Shown piece after piece: positions 54,260 to 63,370 of a DNA stretch of 64,000 nucleotides; position 1 is the stretch's first letter, and each line of letters opens with the position of its first letter. A program made the translations under genes and the position numbers. Source of the stretch: Bradyrhizobium canariense (GTDB taxonomy: Bacteria; Pseudomonadota; Alphaproteobacteria; Rhizobiales; Xanthobacteraceae); assembly GCF_018130465.1 (NCBI RefSeq), contig NZ_JAFCKJ010000001.1:372001-436000 (forward strand), in the 5' to 3' direction. The notes below the pieces were generated by a model, which was not told the DNA's origin, searched no databases, and was given only the letters and a program-made list of their open reading frames with translations.

Positions 54260-55234
54260 TTACTTGCCGCCGAGCTTGCTGGCTTCCTCGAAAGTCGGGC
54301 AGTTCCTTTGCTCCAGCGGCACGTCGAACGGCTGGTAATTGTCCTTGGTGATGACGGTCGGCTTCAGCACGATCTCGGCGACGACGGGCTGGTTGCGCAA
54401 GGATCGGATCGCCATCATGGTGCCAAGGCATCCTTGAGCAAATCCGTTGTAGTCACCGCTCGCGAGCAGCTTGCCGGACTTGATCGCGTCGATCGCTTCC
54501 TTGGTGCCATTGATGCCGATCACCTGCGCCTTGCGGTTGGCGCCGTCGAGCGCCTCGATCGCGCCGACCGCCATGGCGTCGTTGGCGGCGAGCACGCCGT
54601 CGATCTGCGCGTTCGACTGCATCAAGTTCTCCATCACCTGGAGCGCCTGGAGCCGCTGGTAATTGCCGGGCTGCGAGGCCAGAAGTTTTGCACCGGCGTT
54701 TTCCTTCAGTGCGTCGTTGAAGCCGCGGACGCGGTCGACATTGGTCAGCGAGCCCTTGACGCCCTCGATGATGACGATGTTGCCCTTGCCGCCCAGCGTC
54801 TTCAGCAGGAAGCGCGCGGTCTCGAGCCCGAGGCTGTAGTCGTCGGCGCCGACGAAGGAGAGGAACTTGCCGCCGGCCGAGCGGTCGGTGATGTTGACGA
54901 CGGGGATCTTGGCTTCGTTGATCTTCTCGACACCCGGCACCATCGCCTTGTAGTCGACCGGCGTGAACACGATGGCGCTCGGCTTCTTCACCACGACGTC
55001 CTCGATCTGGCTGAGCTGCTCGGGGATGCTGTCGGGCTTGGTCGGGATGTACTGCAGCGTCTTCGCGTTGAGCGTCTTCGCCATGTTGTCGGCGCCGACC
55101 CGCACCGTCTGAAAGAACGGGTTGGTCTGGTTCTTGGTGAAGACGGCGATGGTCTCGCCGTCGGCTCGCGCTTGCGTGGTGAATGCCGCGGCCATCAGCA
55201 GCGGCAGCGCCAGGTAGCCCAGTGTCTGTTTCAT
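54260..55234 (-). CDS. ABC importer 3: ribose-type (RbsB-like) solute-binding protein
   Basis: This 324-residue periplasmic binding protein of the LacI/RbsB fold has a Sec signal (MKQTLGYLALPLLMAAAFTTQARA). Hinge motifs are IPVVNITDRSAGGKFLSFVG and DGVLAANDAMAVGAIEAL. GGAGG is five bases before the ATG. It belongs to the carbohydrate CUT2 class. Its co-transcription with aromatic and amidohydrolase genes suggests a substrate other than plain sugar. Confidence 0.88.
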   Translation of the reverse strand: MKQTLGYLALPLLMAAAFTTQARADGETIAVFTKNQTNPFFQTVRVGADNMAKTLNAKTLQYIPTKPDSIPEQLSQIEDVVVKKPSAIVFTPVDYKAMVPGVEKINEAKIPVVNITDRSAGGKFLSFVGADDYSLGLETARFLLKTLGGKGNIVIIEGVKGSLTNVDRVRGFNDALKENAGAKLLASQPGNYQRLQALQVMENLMQSNAQIDGVLAANDAMAVGAIEALDGANRKAQVIGINGTKEAIDAIKSGKLLASGDYNGFAQGCLGTMMAIRSLRNQPVVAEIVLKPTVITKDNYQPFDVPLEQRNCPTFEEASKLGGK

Positions 55235-55275
55235 GTTGCCTCCATCCCTCATTTTGCTTGTTGGAACTCCAGAAC

Positions 55276-56253
55276 TCATTGCGCGCGGCGGCGGGTCTTC
55301 ATGTCGAGCCAGACCGCGAGAATGACGATGATGCCGGTGACGAGCGGCTGCCAGTTGGCGCTGACCGACAAGAGGTTCATGCCGTTCAGCACCAGCGTCA
55401 GGATCAGCGCGCCGATGAAAGTGCCGAACACGGTGCCGACGCCGCCGAACAGCGAGGTCCCGCCGATCAGCACGGCGGCGATCGCGGGCAGCGTCAGGCT
55501 TTCGCCGATGTCGGCCTCGGCCGAATTGAGCCGCGACAGGAAGATGATCGAGGCGAGCCCCGCCATGGTGCCGGAGACGGCGTAGACCAGCAGCAGGCGG
55601 CGCGCGACCGGAATGCCGGAGAGCCGTGCCGCGACCGGATTGGCGCCGATCGCATAGATCTCCTGGCCCCAGATCGTTCGCTGCGCAAACAGTGTCCCGA
55701 TCCCGAGGAACACCAGCAGCAGGTAGACCGGGATCGGCAGGCCGAACAGATAGCCGCTGCCGATCTGGCGGAAGCCCGCCGGGAAGCCGTGAAGGGTTTC
55801 GCCCGCCATGTACCAATAGGTGAGGCCGTTCAGCACCCAGAGCATGCCGTAGGTGGCGATGAAGGAGGGGATACGCAGCGCGGTGACCATGACCCCATTG
55901 AGGAGGCCAACGATGCCGCCGCAGGCAAGCCCGGTGAGGATGCCCAGCGCCGGCGAGCCGGTCTTGTGGATCACGGTCCCGGCGATGCAGGCGGACAGCG
56001 CGACATTGGCGCCGACAGAGAGATCGAGGCCCGCGGTCAGCACCACCAGGGTCAGGCCGGAGGCGATGAAGAAGGTCAGGCTCGCCTGCCTGAGCACGTT
56101 GAGGATGTTGCCGAGGCTCAGGAAGGAATCGCTGAGCACCGCCAGCACCGCACAGATCAGCAGCGCCGCAAGCAGGCGATAGAACACCTGGATCGCGTCC
56201 TGCGACAGGAACGAGCGGGGCGGCACGATGGCCTCTTTGCTGATGTCGGTCAT
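55276..56253 (-). CDS. ABC importer 3: RbsC-type permease (second)
   Basis: This 325-residue permease of the CUT2 class has about ten helices. Signatures are SGLTLVVLTAGLDLSVGANVALSAC near residue 65 and GTSLFGGVGTVFGTFIGALIL near 268. Four bases overlap the other permease gene upstream (ATGA). Two different RbsC-type permeases in one operon point to a heterodimeric pore. Confidence 0.9.
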   Translation of the reverse strand: MTDISKEAIVPPRSFLSQDAIQVFYRLLAALLICAVLAVLSDSFLSLGNILNVLRQASLTFFIASGLTLVVLTAGLDLSVGANVALSACIAGTVIHKTGSPALGILTGLACGGIVGLLNGVMVTALRIPSFIATYGMLWVLNGLTYWYMAGETLHGFPAGFRQIGSGYLFGLPIPVYLLLVFLGIGTLFAQRTIWGQEIYAIGANPVAARLSGIPVARRLLLVYAVSGTMAGLASIIFLSRLNSAEADIGESLTLPAIAAVLIGGTSLFGGVGTVFGTFIGALILTLVLNGMNLLSVSANWQPLVTGIIVILAVWLDMKTRRRAQ

Positions 56254-57200
56254 GCGCGGCTCCTGATACCATCGAGGAACAGGGCAACGATGACGAGGAC
56301 GCCGACGCTTGCGACCTGCACCGAGGAGGGCAGCGAGATCAGGTTCAGCCCGTTGCGCAGCACGCCCACGGAGAGCACGCCGAGCACAGTGCCGAGCAGC
56401 CAGCCATTGCCGCGCTCGAACGATGTGCCGCCGACGGCGACGGCCGCGATCGCATCGAATTCAAGGCCGAGGCCCGCTGTTGGATGCCCGGAATTCATCC
56501 GCGCTGTCATCAACAGGCCGGCGATGCCGGCCATGGCGCCGCCGATCGCATAGACCGCGATCAGCAGCCGGTTGGGCGAGAGGCCGGCATAGCGCAGCGC
56601 CTCCCGGTTGCCGCCGAGCGCGAAGATGTAGGTGCCGAAGCGGGTGTGGTAGAGCAGGCCGTGAAAGGCAGCGTAACTCGCCAGCGCCATCACGATCGGG
56701 ACGGGCACGCCCAGGAGGGTCGCCGAATAGATGTCGCGCACGCTGTGGGGGATGCCGACCACGCTCTGGCCGTCGCTGACGATCAGCGACAGGCCTTGCG
56801 CCATGCCGAGCGTGCCCAACGTCGCAACGAAGGGCGGAATCCCCAGGATTGCGACCAGCCAGCCGTTGACGGTGCCGAAGGCCGCGCCGACGAGGAGCCC
56901 GGCGCCGAGGCCCAGCAGCATCGACTTGGTCGCGAGCGATACGATCGCGACGCAGAGCGAGGTCAGCGTCAGCACCGCGCCCATCGACAGGTCGAGCCCC
57001 TCGGTCATGATGATCAGCGTCATCGGCAGCGCGAGCATGGTCAGGATCGTCGACTGCACCAGCACGTTGGAGAGGTTGGCAACGGACAGGAACCCGGGTG
57101 CGATGGCGCCGAACACCGCGATCAGAAGCACCAGCACGATGGCGACGCCGGGAATGCGTTGCAGCGGATTGGATTGTGAAACGACCGCGGCCTCACGCAT
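56250..57200 (-). CDS. ABC importer 3: RbsC-type permease (first)
   Basis: This 316-residue CUT2 permease has TLIIMTEGLDLSMGAVLTLTS near residue 63 and GTSFERGNGWLLGTVLGVL near 255. It overlaps the ATPase gene upstream by eight bases and the second permease downstream by four. Confidence 0.9.
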   Translation of the reverse strand: MREAAVVSQSNPLQRIPGVAIVLVLLIAVFGAIAPGFLSVANLSNVLVQSTILTMLALPMTLIIMTEGLDLSMGAVLTLTSLCVAIVSLATKSMLLGLGAGLLVGAAFGTVNGWLVAILGIPPFVATLGTLGMAQGLSLIVSDGQSVVGIPHSVRDIYSATLLGVPVPIVMALASYAAFHGLLYHTRFGTYIFALGGNREALRYAGLSPNRLLIAVYAIGGAMAGIAGLLMTARMNSGHPTAGLGLEFDAIAAVAVGGTSFERGNGWLLGTVLGVLSVGVLRNGLNLISLPSSVQVASVGVLVIVALFLDGIRSRA

Positions 57201-58719
57201 GATGCATCCCCAGTCGCACGATGTTCTCCTCTGTCAGCTCGTTGCGCGCGAGGTGCCCGGCGATGCGCCCCTCGCGCATCACATAGGCGCGGTCGCAGAC
57301 ATGGCAGATCTCGACCTGTTCGGATGAGATCATCAACGCCGCCGCGCCTTCCGCGACAAGGCGGTCGATCAGGGCGAAGATTTCGGACTTGGCACCGATG
57401 TCGATGCCCCGTGTGGGTTCGTCGAAGATGAAAAGCTTTGAACCGGCGGCGAGCCACTTGCCGATCACGACCTTCTGCTGATTGCCGCCCGAGAGCAGGC
57501 CGACGGTCTGGCGCGCGCCTGGCGTCGCAATGCGCAGCTGCCGGATCAGGCCGTCGGACGTGCGCTGTGCACGGCGCTGGTCGAACAGACCGCTCGGGAA
57601 CAGCTTTCGCAGCGCCGACACCACCAGATTGTCCCCCACCGACCGCAACAGCGCGAGGCCTTCGCTCTTGCGGCTCTCCGGGATCAACGCGATGCCGCGG
57701 CGGGCGGCGAGGTCGGGTTCGCCGGAAATGGCCTTGCCGTCGAAGATGATCTCGCCCGAGCTCACGGGATCGGCGCCGAAGATCGCGCGCGCGACCTCGC
57801 TGCGTCCCGAGCCGACCAGGCCACACAGGCCGACGATCTCGCCGCGGCGCACCTCGATGTTGATGTCCGAGATCCCGGTGGAGGCGCTCAGGCCCTTGAC
57901 CTCGAGCAGGACTTCGCCGGGCTTGTCGGCAAAGTTGCGCGGATAGGTCATGTCGACGTTGCGACCGACCATCATGCGGACGAGCTGGTCCGGCGTGACG
58001 TCGGCAGGGCGAACGCCGTCGATGCGACGACCGTCGCGCAGCACGGTGATGCGGTCGCCGAGCGCGAACACCTCGGCCATGCGGTGCGAGATGTAGACGA
58101 TGGAGACGCCGTCGGCCTTCAGCCGCGCGATCAGCGCGAACAGCAGCTCGGTCTCGCGATCGGACAGCGCCGCGGTCGGTTCGTCCATCACCAGGATGCG
58201 GGCGTTCTGGCTGATCGCCTTCGCGATCTCGACCATCTGCTGCTGCGCCACGCCTAACTTGTCGACAATGGTGGCGGGATCGATCTCGAACCCGATCGTG
58301 CCGAGCACGCGCGCTGCGTCGGCCAAGATCTTGCGGCGGTCGATCGTGCCGGGGATGCGGCCCTTCGGCTCGCGGCCGAGGAAAATGTTCTGGGCGATAT
58401 CGAGATGGGGGACCAGGGAGAATTCCTGGAAGATCACGGCAATTCCGAGCTTTTGCGCGTCCGCGGCCGAGTTGATCGCGACCTGCTCGCCCTTGTAGTG
58501 GAACTCGCCGGCATCGGTGCGGTAGGCGCCGCACAGCACCTTCATTAGGCTCGACTTGCCGGCGCCGTTCTCGCCCAACAGCATGTGGACTTCGCCGGGG
58601 AAGACGGCAAAGGACACGTCATCCAGCGCCTTGACGCCGGGAAACTCCTTGCTGATGCCGCGCAGCTCCAGCAGCGGGACAGGGGAGGAGGTCTCGGCAA
58701 TTATTGCGGCGCTGCTCAT
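57193..58719 (-). CDS. ABC importer 3: RbsA-type double ATP-binding protein
   Basis: This 508-residue ATPase has two nucleotide-binding domains. The first has Walker A GENGAGKSS near residue 44 and Walker B ILVMDEPTAALSD. The second has the degenerate Walker A LVGSGRSEVARAIFG usual for RbsA and SGGNQQKVVIGKWLAAG. The ATG at 58719 overlaps the stop of the FAD-linked oxidase; the frame stays open far upstream, but that part is a shadow of the oxidase gene. Confidence 0.92.
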   Translation of the reverse strand: MSSAAIIAETSSPVPLLELRGISKEFPGVKALDDVSFAVFPGEVHMLLGENGAGKSSLMKVLCGAYRTDAGEFHYKGEQVAINSAADAQKLGIAVIFQEFSLVPHLDIAQNIFLGREPKGRIPGTIDRRKILADAARVLGTIGFEIDPATIVDKLGVAQQQMVEIAKAISQNARILVMDEPTAALSDRETELLFALIARLKADGVSIVYISHRMAEVFALGDRITVLRDGRRIDGVRPADVTPDQLVRMMVGRNVDMTYPRNFADKPGEVLLEVKGLSASTGISDINIEVRRGEIVGLCGLVGSGRSEVARAIFGADPVSSGEIIFDGKAISGEPDLAARRGIALIPESRKSEGLALLRSVGDNLVVSALRKLFPSGLFDQRRAQRTSDGLIRQLRIATPGARQTVGLLSGGNQQKVVIGKWLAAGSKLFIFDEPTRGIDIGAKSEIFALIDRLVAEGAAALMISSEQVEICHVCDRAYVMREGRIAGHLARNELTEENIVRLGMHHA

Positions 58720-60110
58720 GCGCGCACTCCGCTTGCAAAGATCTTTCCGGGATTCATCAGGCCCTTGGGGTCGAGCGCGGTCTTGATCGACCGCATCACA
58801 TCGACGGCCTCGCCGAGCTCGTCGGTGAGATAGTCGATCTTGCCGAGCCCGATGCCGTGTTCGCCGGTGCAGGTGCCGTCCATGGCAATCGCGCGGGCGA
58901 CCATGCGGGCCTGGAGCGCCTTGGCACCATCGGCCTCCTCCGGCCTGGCGGGATCGATCAGGATCAGCATGTGGAAATTGCCGTCGCCGACATGGCCGAC
59001 GATAGGCGCCGTAAAACCGTGCTCGTCCGCGTCGCGCCGGGTCTGCGTGAGGCATTCCGCCAGCCGCGAGATCGGCACGCAGACATCGGTGATCACGGCA
59101 CGCGCGCCGGGACGCAAGCCGAGGCCCGCATAGAGCGTGTTGTCGCGGGCGTGCCAGAGCCGGCTGCGATCCTCCGACGCCTTCGCCCAGGCAAAGCCAT
59201 GGCCGCCATGGTCGGCGGCGATTGCCTGCGCGGCCTCGGCCTGCTCGGCGACGGACGTCTCGGAACCATGGAATTCGAAGAACAGGGTCGGGGCTTCGCG
59301 ATAGCCGAGCTTCGCATAGGCGTTGATGCCGCGCATCATGACGTCGTCGAGCAGCTCGATGCGTGCGACGGGGATCGCGGACTGGATCACAGAGATCGCG
59401 GTGTCGACGGCATTGTGCAGGGTGTCGAAGCTGCAAACCGCGGCCGAGATCGCCTGCGGCACGGGATGCACCTTCAGCGTGATCTCGGTGATGAGTCCGA
59501 GCGTGCCCTCGGCGCCGACGAACATGCGCGTCAGGTCGTAACCGGCGGCTGACTTGCGCGCGCGCCTGGCGGTCCGGATCACGCGCCCGTCCGCCAGCAC
59601 CACCTCCAGCGCCATGACGTTGTCCTTCATGGTGCCGTAGCGTACCGCCATGGTGCCGGAGGCGCGCGTGGACGTCATGCCGCCGATCGAGGCGTCGGCG
59701 CCGGGATCGATCGGAAAGAAAAGTCCGGTGCCGCGCAGCTCCGCATTGAGCTGCTTTCGCGTGATGCCGGGCTGCACGACGACATCCATGTCGCTCTCGT
59801 GCACCGTCAGCACCTTGTTCATGCGCGCGAAGTCGAAGCAGACGCCGCCCGCGACCGCGGCCGCATTGCCTTCGAGCGAGGTCCCGGCGCCGAACGGCAC
59901 GATGGGCATATTCGAGCCCGCGCACAGCTTGACGATCTCCGCGACCTCCTGCGTGGTTTCAGGAAAGACGACGATGTCGGGCGGCAGGTTGCGATAATGC
60001 GACTCGCTCTGCCCGTGCTGGTCGAGCACGCCACGCGCGACGCTCGCGCGCGGGCCGATCATGCCTGTGAGGCGATCGGCCAATATGCCCGTGCTGACCC
60101 GCGGTCCCAT
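58716..60110 (-). CDS. FAD-linked oxidase (GlcD / D-lactate dehydrogenase family)
   Basis: This 464-residue flavoprotein of the PCMH/VAO type has the FAD motif IVPFGAGTSLEGNAAAVAGG near residue 77 and the C-terminal GTCTGEHGIGLGKIDYL near 412. Such enzymes oxidise D-2-hydroxy acids such as D-lactate or glycolate. GGGAGCAAGG precedes the ATG. A GCCCC/GGGGC stem-loop lies in the 59-base gap toward the dioxygenase gene. Its place between ring-cleavage genes and the importer suggests oxidation of a hydroxy-acid intermediate, which is not proven. Confidence 0.88.
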   Translation of the reverse strand: MGPRVSTGILADRLTGMIGPRASVARGVLDQHGQSESHYRNLPPDIVVFPETTQEVAEIVKLCAGSNMPIVPFGAGTSLEGNAAAVAGGVCFDFARMNKVLTVHESDMDVVVQPGITRKQLNAELRGTGLFFPIDPGADASIGGMTSTRASGTMAVRYGTMKDNVMALEVVLADGRVIRTARRARKSAAGYDLTRMFVGAEGTLGLITEITLKVHPVPQAISAAVCSFDTLHNAVDTAISVIQSAIPVARIELLDDVMMRGINAYAKLGYREAPTLFFEFHGSETSVAEQAEAAQAIAADHGGHGFAWAKASEDRSRLWHARDNTLYAGLGLRPGARAVITDVCVPISRLAECLTQTRRDADEHGFTAPIVGHVGDGNFHMLILIDPARPEEADGAKALQARMVARAIAMDGTCTGEHGIGLGKIDYLTDELGEAVDVMRSIKTALDPKGLMNPGKIFASGVRA

Positions 60111-60169
60111 CCTTGCTCCCTGTCTCGCCCCTGTTGCGGGGCTCTTGTTGGGTCGGCCGTCGCTTGAGC

Positions 60170-61054
60170 TTAAGCGGCTCTTGCGCTGCTCGCGACCTGC
60201 TTTAGGCCGAAATCATAGTTGAGGTGAAAATACTCGCTGTCCACCATGTGACCATCGGGCGCACGGCCGGGCGGGCACCGCACAAATTCGCGGATCAGGC
60301 TGTCCTTGACGCCGAACACCACGTCAGAGTCGAGATACTGGTCGCCGGCGACGAACACATGGGTCACGAGCTGCTCGAAGCCGGGCGCCGAGATCATGAA
60401 ATGCACATGCGCCGGGCGCCAGGGATGGCGGCCCTGCACCTCCAGCATGTCGCCGACCGGGCCGTCATGCGGGATCGGATAGGCGGCGGGCTTGATCGAC
60501 CAGAAATTGAAGCGGCCATTCTGGTCGGTGTGGAATCGCGCGCGCATCGCAAGATCGCCGATCTTGTCGAGCTGCTGCACGTCGTAATAGCCATCATCGT
60601 CGGAATGCCAGACGTCCACGACGGCGCCGGCGAGCGGCCGTCCATCGACGGTCGACACCGAGCCGGTGACGAGCATCGGATCGCCCTCCATGGGACCGGA
60701 GATGTCCTCGCCGTTGCTTTTCTCGGGCGACGCCTGCACGAAGAACGGACCGAGCACCGTGGTTTCGGTCGCTCCTTCCGGCACCGGATGGTTGATCGCG
60801 TCGACCAGCATGGAGACGCCGAGCGCGTCCGACAGCAGGATGAACTCCTGGCGCTTGTCGTCGCACATGTGGCCGGTGCGGGTCAGGAATTCGATGCCGT
60901 ATTCCCATTCCTTCTGGGTCGGTCGTACCTCGCGGACGAAGGCATGAAGGTGGCGCACCAGCGCTTCGCTGACCTGCTTGATCCGCGGATCGGTCGCGCC
61001 CGCGATCCGCTCCAGCACCGCGTCCGTGATCGTGTTCTCGTTGAAATTGCGCAT
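60170..61054 (-). CDS. Intradiol ring-cleavage dioxygenase, hydroxyquinol 1,2-dioxygenase type
   Basis: This 294-residue non-haem Fe(III) enzyme cleaves ortho to the diol. The iron ligands are Tyr157 (DGYYDVQQ), Tyr192 (AAYPIP), His216 and His218 (RPAHVHFM), with spacing as in hydroxyquinol dioxygenase. The long N-terminal helical domain (HLHAFVREVRPTQKEWEYGIEFL) is the dimerisation linker. The maleylacetate reductase gene at the window edge acts on the product of hydroxyquinol cleavage, so hydroxyquinol is favoured over catechol. Confidence 0.88.
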   Translation of the reverse strand: MRNFNENTITDAVLERIAGATDPRIKQVSEALVRHLHAFVREVRPTQKEWEYGIEFLTRTGHMCDDKRQEFILLSDALGVSMLVDAINHPVPEGATETTVLGPFFVQASPEKSNGEDISGPMEGDPMLVTGSVSTVDGRPLAGAVVDVWHSDDDGYYDVQQLDKIGDLAMRARFHTDQNGRFNFWSIKPAAYPIPHDGPVGDMLEVQGRHPWRPAHVHFMISAPGFEQLVTHVFVAGDQYLDSDVVFGVKDSLIREFVRCPPGRAPDGHMVDSEYFHLNYDFGLKQVASSARAA

Positions 61055-61069
61055 AGCTGCCTCCGTGAA

Positions 61070-61972
61070 TCAGAGTTTCGGTTCGCCAAGCCCGGATAGC
61101 CGTTCCAGATGCTTGACGGTCGCGATGAAGTCGGTGTCGCCATCGCCCTGCGCGACCAGCGCGCCATAGGTCTCGCGCACTTGGGCTGCGAGTTGAAGCG
61201 GCACGCCGACGGCGTGGCCGGCGCCGAGGATCAAGTCGAGATCCTTGGCCATCTGCCTGCAGGAGAAGGTGGATTCGAAATCGCGACTGCGCAGCGGCGC
61301 GGTCTTGTACTTCACCATCGGTGAGGCCACCGCGCTGTCGTCGAGAACTTTCAGAATGTCCTGCCAGCCGATGCCGCCCTTGCGCGCCAGCGCGAGGCTC
61401 TCCGCCATCATGGCGGCCGACACCGCGATCATCAGGTTGACCGCAAGCTTGGCATATCGCGCTTCCTCGCCAGGTCCGAGATAGGTCTGGGCGCGGGTGA
61501 AGGCGGCGAACAGCGGCTTTGCGTTTTCGTAAGCGTCCTTGGGGCCCGAGACGAAGCAGCTCAGCGCGCCGGTGTGGACGATGCTGGCATTGCCCGAGAC
61601 CGGCGCACGCAGGTAGAAGACACCGCGCGCCTGTGCGGCGGCGTCGACCTCTGCGGAAGCCTCGACGCTCACGGTGCTGGTCTCGATCAGGACAGATCCG
61701 GCAGCCATCGCGGCGATGAGGCCGGTGGGGCCGAGCAACGCGCCGCGCAGGGCAGCGTCATCGGGCAGGGAAGTGACGATCGCGGCCTTGCCGCCCACGG
61801 CCTCGGTCGGTGAAGCGGCAATCGAAATGCCTTGCGCGCGCGCCTCGCTGAGCCGTGCGGCGCTCCGGTCGAACGCGGTCACGGCGTAACCTGCCTTGGC
61901 GACGAGCACCGACATCGGCAGGCCCATCTTGCCGATTCCGATGAAAGCGATGTTTTTCGAAGCATCTGTCAT
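61070..61972 (-). CDS. NAD(P)-dependent beta-hydroxyacid dehydrogenase-type oxidoreductase
   Basis: This 300-residue member of the 3-hydroxyisobutyrate / 6-phosphogluconate dehydrogenase superfamily has the cofactor motif FIGIGKMGLPMS near residue 10 and the catalytic lysine segment EEARYAKLAVNLM near 170. It would oxidise a 3-hydroxy acid or reduce a semialdehyde. AAGGAC lies seven bases before the ATG. The substrate is unknown. Confidence 0.85.
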   Translation of the reverse strand: MTDASKNIAFIGIGKMGLPMSVLVAKAGYAVTAFDRSAARLSEARAQGISIAASPTEAVGGKAAIVTSLPDDAALRGALLGPTGLIAAMAAGSVLIETSTVSVEASAEVDAAAQARGVFYLRAPVSGNASIVHTGALSCFVSGPKDAYENAKPLFAAFTRAQTYLGPGEEARYAKLAVNLMIAVSAAMMAESLALARKGGIGWQDILKVLDDSAVASPMVKYKTAPLRSRDFESTFSCRQMAKDLDLILGAGHAVGVPLQLAAQVRETYGALVAQGDGDTDFIATVKHLERLSGLGEPKL

Positions 61973-61992
61973 CGTTGTTGTCCTTGACGCCC

Positions 61993-63366
61993 TCAGGCGG
62001 CGTGTCCCTGTCGTTCGATGTCGTGCACCAGCCGTCGGCCGGATTGCACGAGCAGTTCCTTGTTCGCCTCCAGATCGTCGGCCAGCAGCCGCCCATTCCG
62101 CTTCTTCCACACGCCGCCGATCATCACGGCCTCGATATTGGCAAGGCTCGTCTGCATCACCACGGTGGAAACGGGATCGTGCACCGGGACGAGGTTGAGA
62201 TGGCTCGCATCGATGATGACGAGGTCGGCGAGCTTGCCCGGCGTCAGCGAGCCGATCTGGTCCTCGCGGCCGAGCATGCGGGCGCCTTCCATCGTGATCC
62301 AGCGCAGCGCCTCGCGGACGGGGATTGTGGTCGTCGCCGGAATGGTGCCGCTGGCCTTGCGCGACTCGGCGTTGTCGAGTGCCCGCTGCATCGAGAGCGC
62401 AACGCGCGCGGCGGCGAAGAGGTCGCCGGCCAGCACGGATTCCAGATCGATGCCGATGGTCGGCCGCACGCCGCGCTTGAGCAGCCGTCCGGTGATCGGA
62501 AAGCCGTGGCCCTGGACCATCTCGTTCTCCGGCGTCACCGAGAAGGAGACGCCGAGGTCGACCATCTGGTCCAGGAGATCATCCGGCAGGTCGTTGCCAT
62601 GGACGATGTTGACGCCGGTGCCGACGAGGCCCGCCTCGATCAGCTTCTTCCAGCCATCAGGCGTCTTCGCGGGGCCACCGCCCTGATGCATCGATGCGAT
62701 CAGCTTGAGCTCGCGCGCCAGACGGAAATCGTGCATGGCGACGTCGAGCGTCGAATAGTGCGGGCCGAGGATGGCGAGCCCAAGCGTGACGAGGCCGTCG
62801 CGGTCGGCGAGGGGCCCCGCCAGCAGTCGCTCGACCTCGCGGCGTGGATGCGGGATCTCCGAGAAATGCGGCTCGCCCGGTTTCGGCTCGGGCTTGGGCG
62901 AGCCGTGGAAGAAGGCCGCGCGGATGCCGCTCTCGATCAGGCCGTGCACGGCGGCGTCGGTATGATCAGGCGTCGGATTGTTGTGGCACCAGTCCACCAG
63001 CGTGGTGGTACCTTGATTGATCTGGTTCAGCGCGCCCGCCAGCGTCGCGATATGGATGTCCTCGGGCCGGAAGACCGTTGCGAGCCCGGCATGCATGCGG
63101 CGGAAATATTCCAGCAGCGTCCAGTTCGCAGCATAGCCGCGTAAGCCCGTCTGCCAGGTGTGCATATGCGCGTTGATCAGGCCGGGGATGACGATGCGCC
63201 CGGTGCCGTCCACGATCTCCGTTTCGGCGCCGCCGCCGCCGAGGTCGATCGATCGACGCACGTCAACGATGCGGCTCCCCTCGATCAGCACGTCGCCGTC
63301 AGGTAAATCGCCGATCGCGTCATCCATGCTGATGATGACAGCGGATTTGATGAGCGTGCGCCGCAT
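61993..63366 (-). CDS. Amidohydrolase family protein (AtzA/TrzN/guanine-deaminase type)
   Basis: This 457-residue metal-dependent hydrolase has the HxH ligands in INAHMHTWQTGLRGYA near residue 63, a histidine in SMHQGGG near 225 and VHGNDLPDD near 262. The last metal aspartate should lie near 315 but is not obvious. Members deaminate or dechlorinate N-heterocycles. It starts four bases after the maleylacetate reductase stop, so they are co-transcribed. The ribosome site is weak, which fits coupled translation. The substrate may be an amino- or amide-bearing precursor of hydroxyquinol; this is inference. Confidence 0.82.
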   Translation of the reverse strand: MRRTLIKSAVIISMDDAIGDLPDGDVLIEGSRIVDVRRSIDLGGGGAETEIVDGTGRIVIPGLINAHMHTWQTGLRGYAANWTLLEYFRRMHAGLATVFRPEDIHIATLAGALNQINQGTTTLVDWCHNNPTPDHTDAAVHGLIESGIRAAFFHGSPKPEPKPGEPHFSEIPHPRREVERLLAGPLADRDGLVTLGLAILGPHYSTLDVAMHDFRLARELKLIASMHQGGGPAKTPDGWKKLIEAGLVGTGVNIVHGNDLPDDLLDQMVDLGVSFSVTPENEMVQGHGFPITGRLLKRGVRPTIGIDLESVLAGDLFAAARVALSMQRALDNAESRKASGTIPATTTIPVREALRWITMEGARMLGREDQIGSLTPGKLADLVIIDASHLNLVPVHDPVSTVVMQTSLANIEAVMIGGVWKKRNGRLLADDLEANKELLVQSGRRLVHDIERQGHAA

Positions 63367-63370
63367 CGAA

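Noticed and set aside
57201-59925. Continuous minus-strand frame merging the ABC ATPase with upstream sequence
   Set aside because: The upstream half is a shadow of the FAD-linked oxidase. The ATPase has a good start at 58719 with an ATGA overlap.
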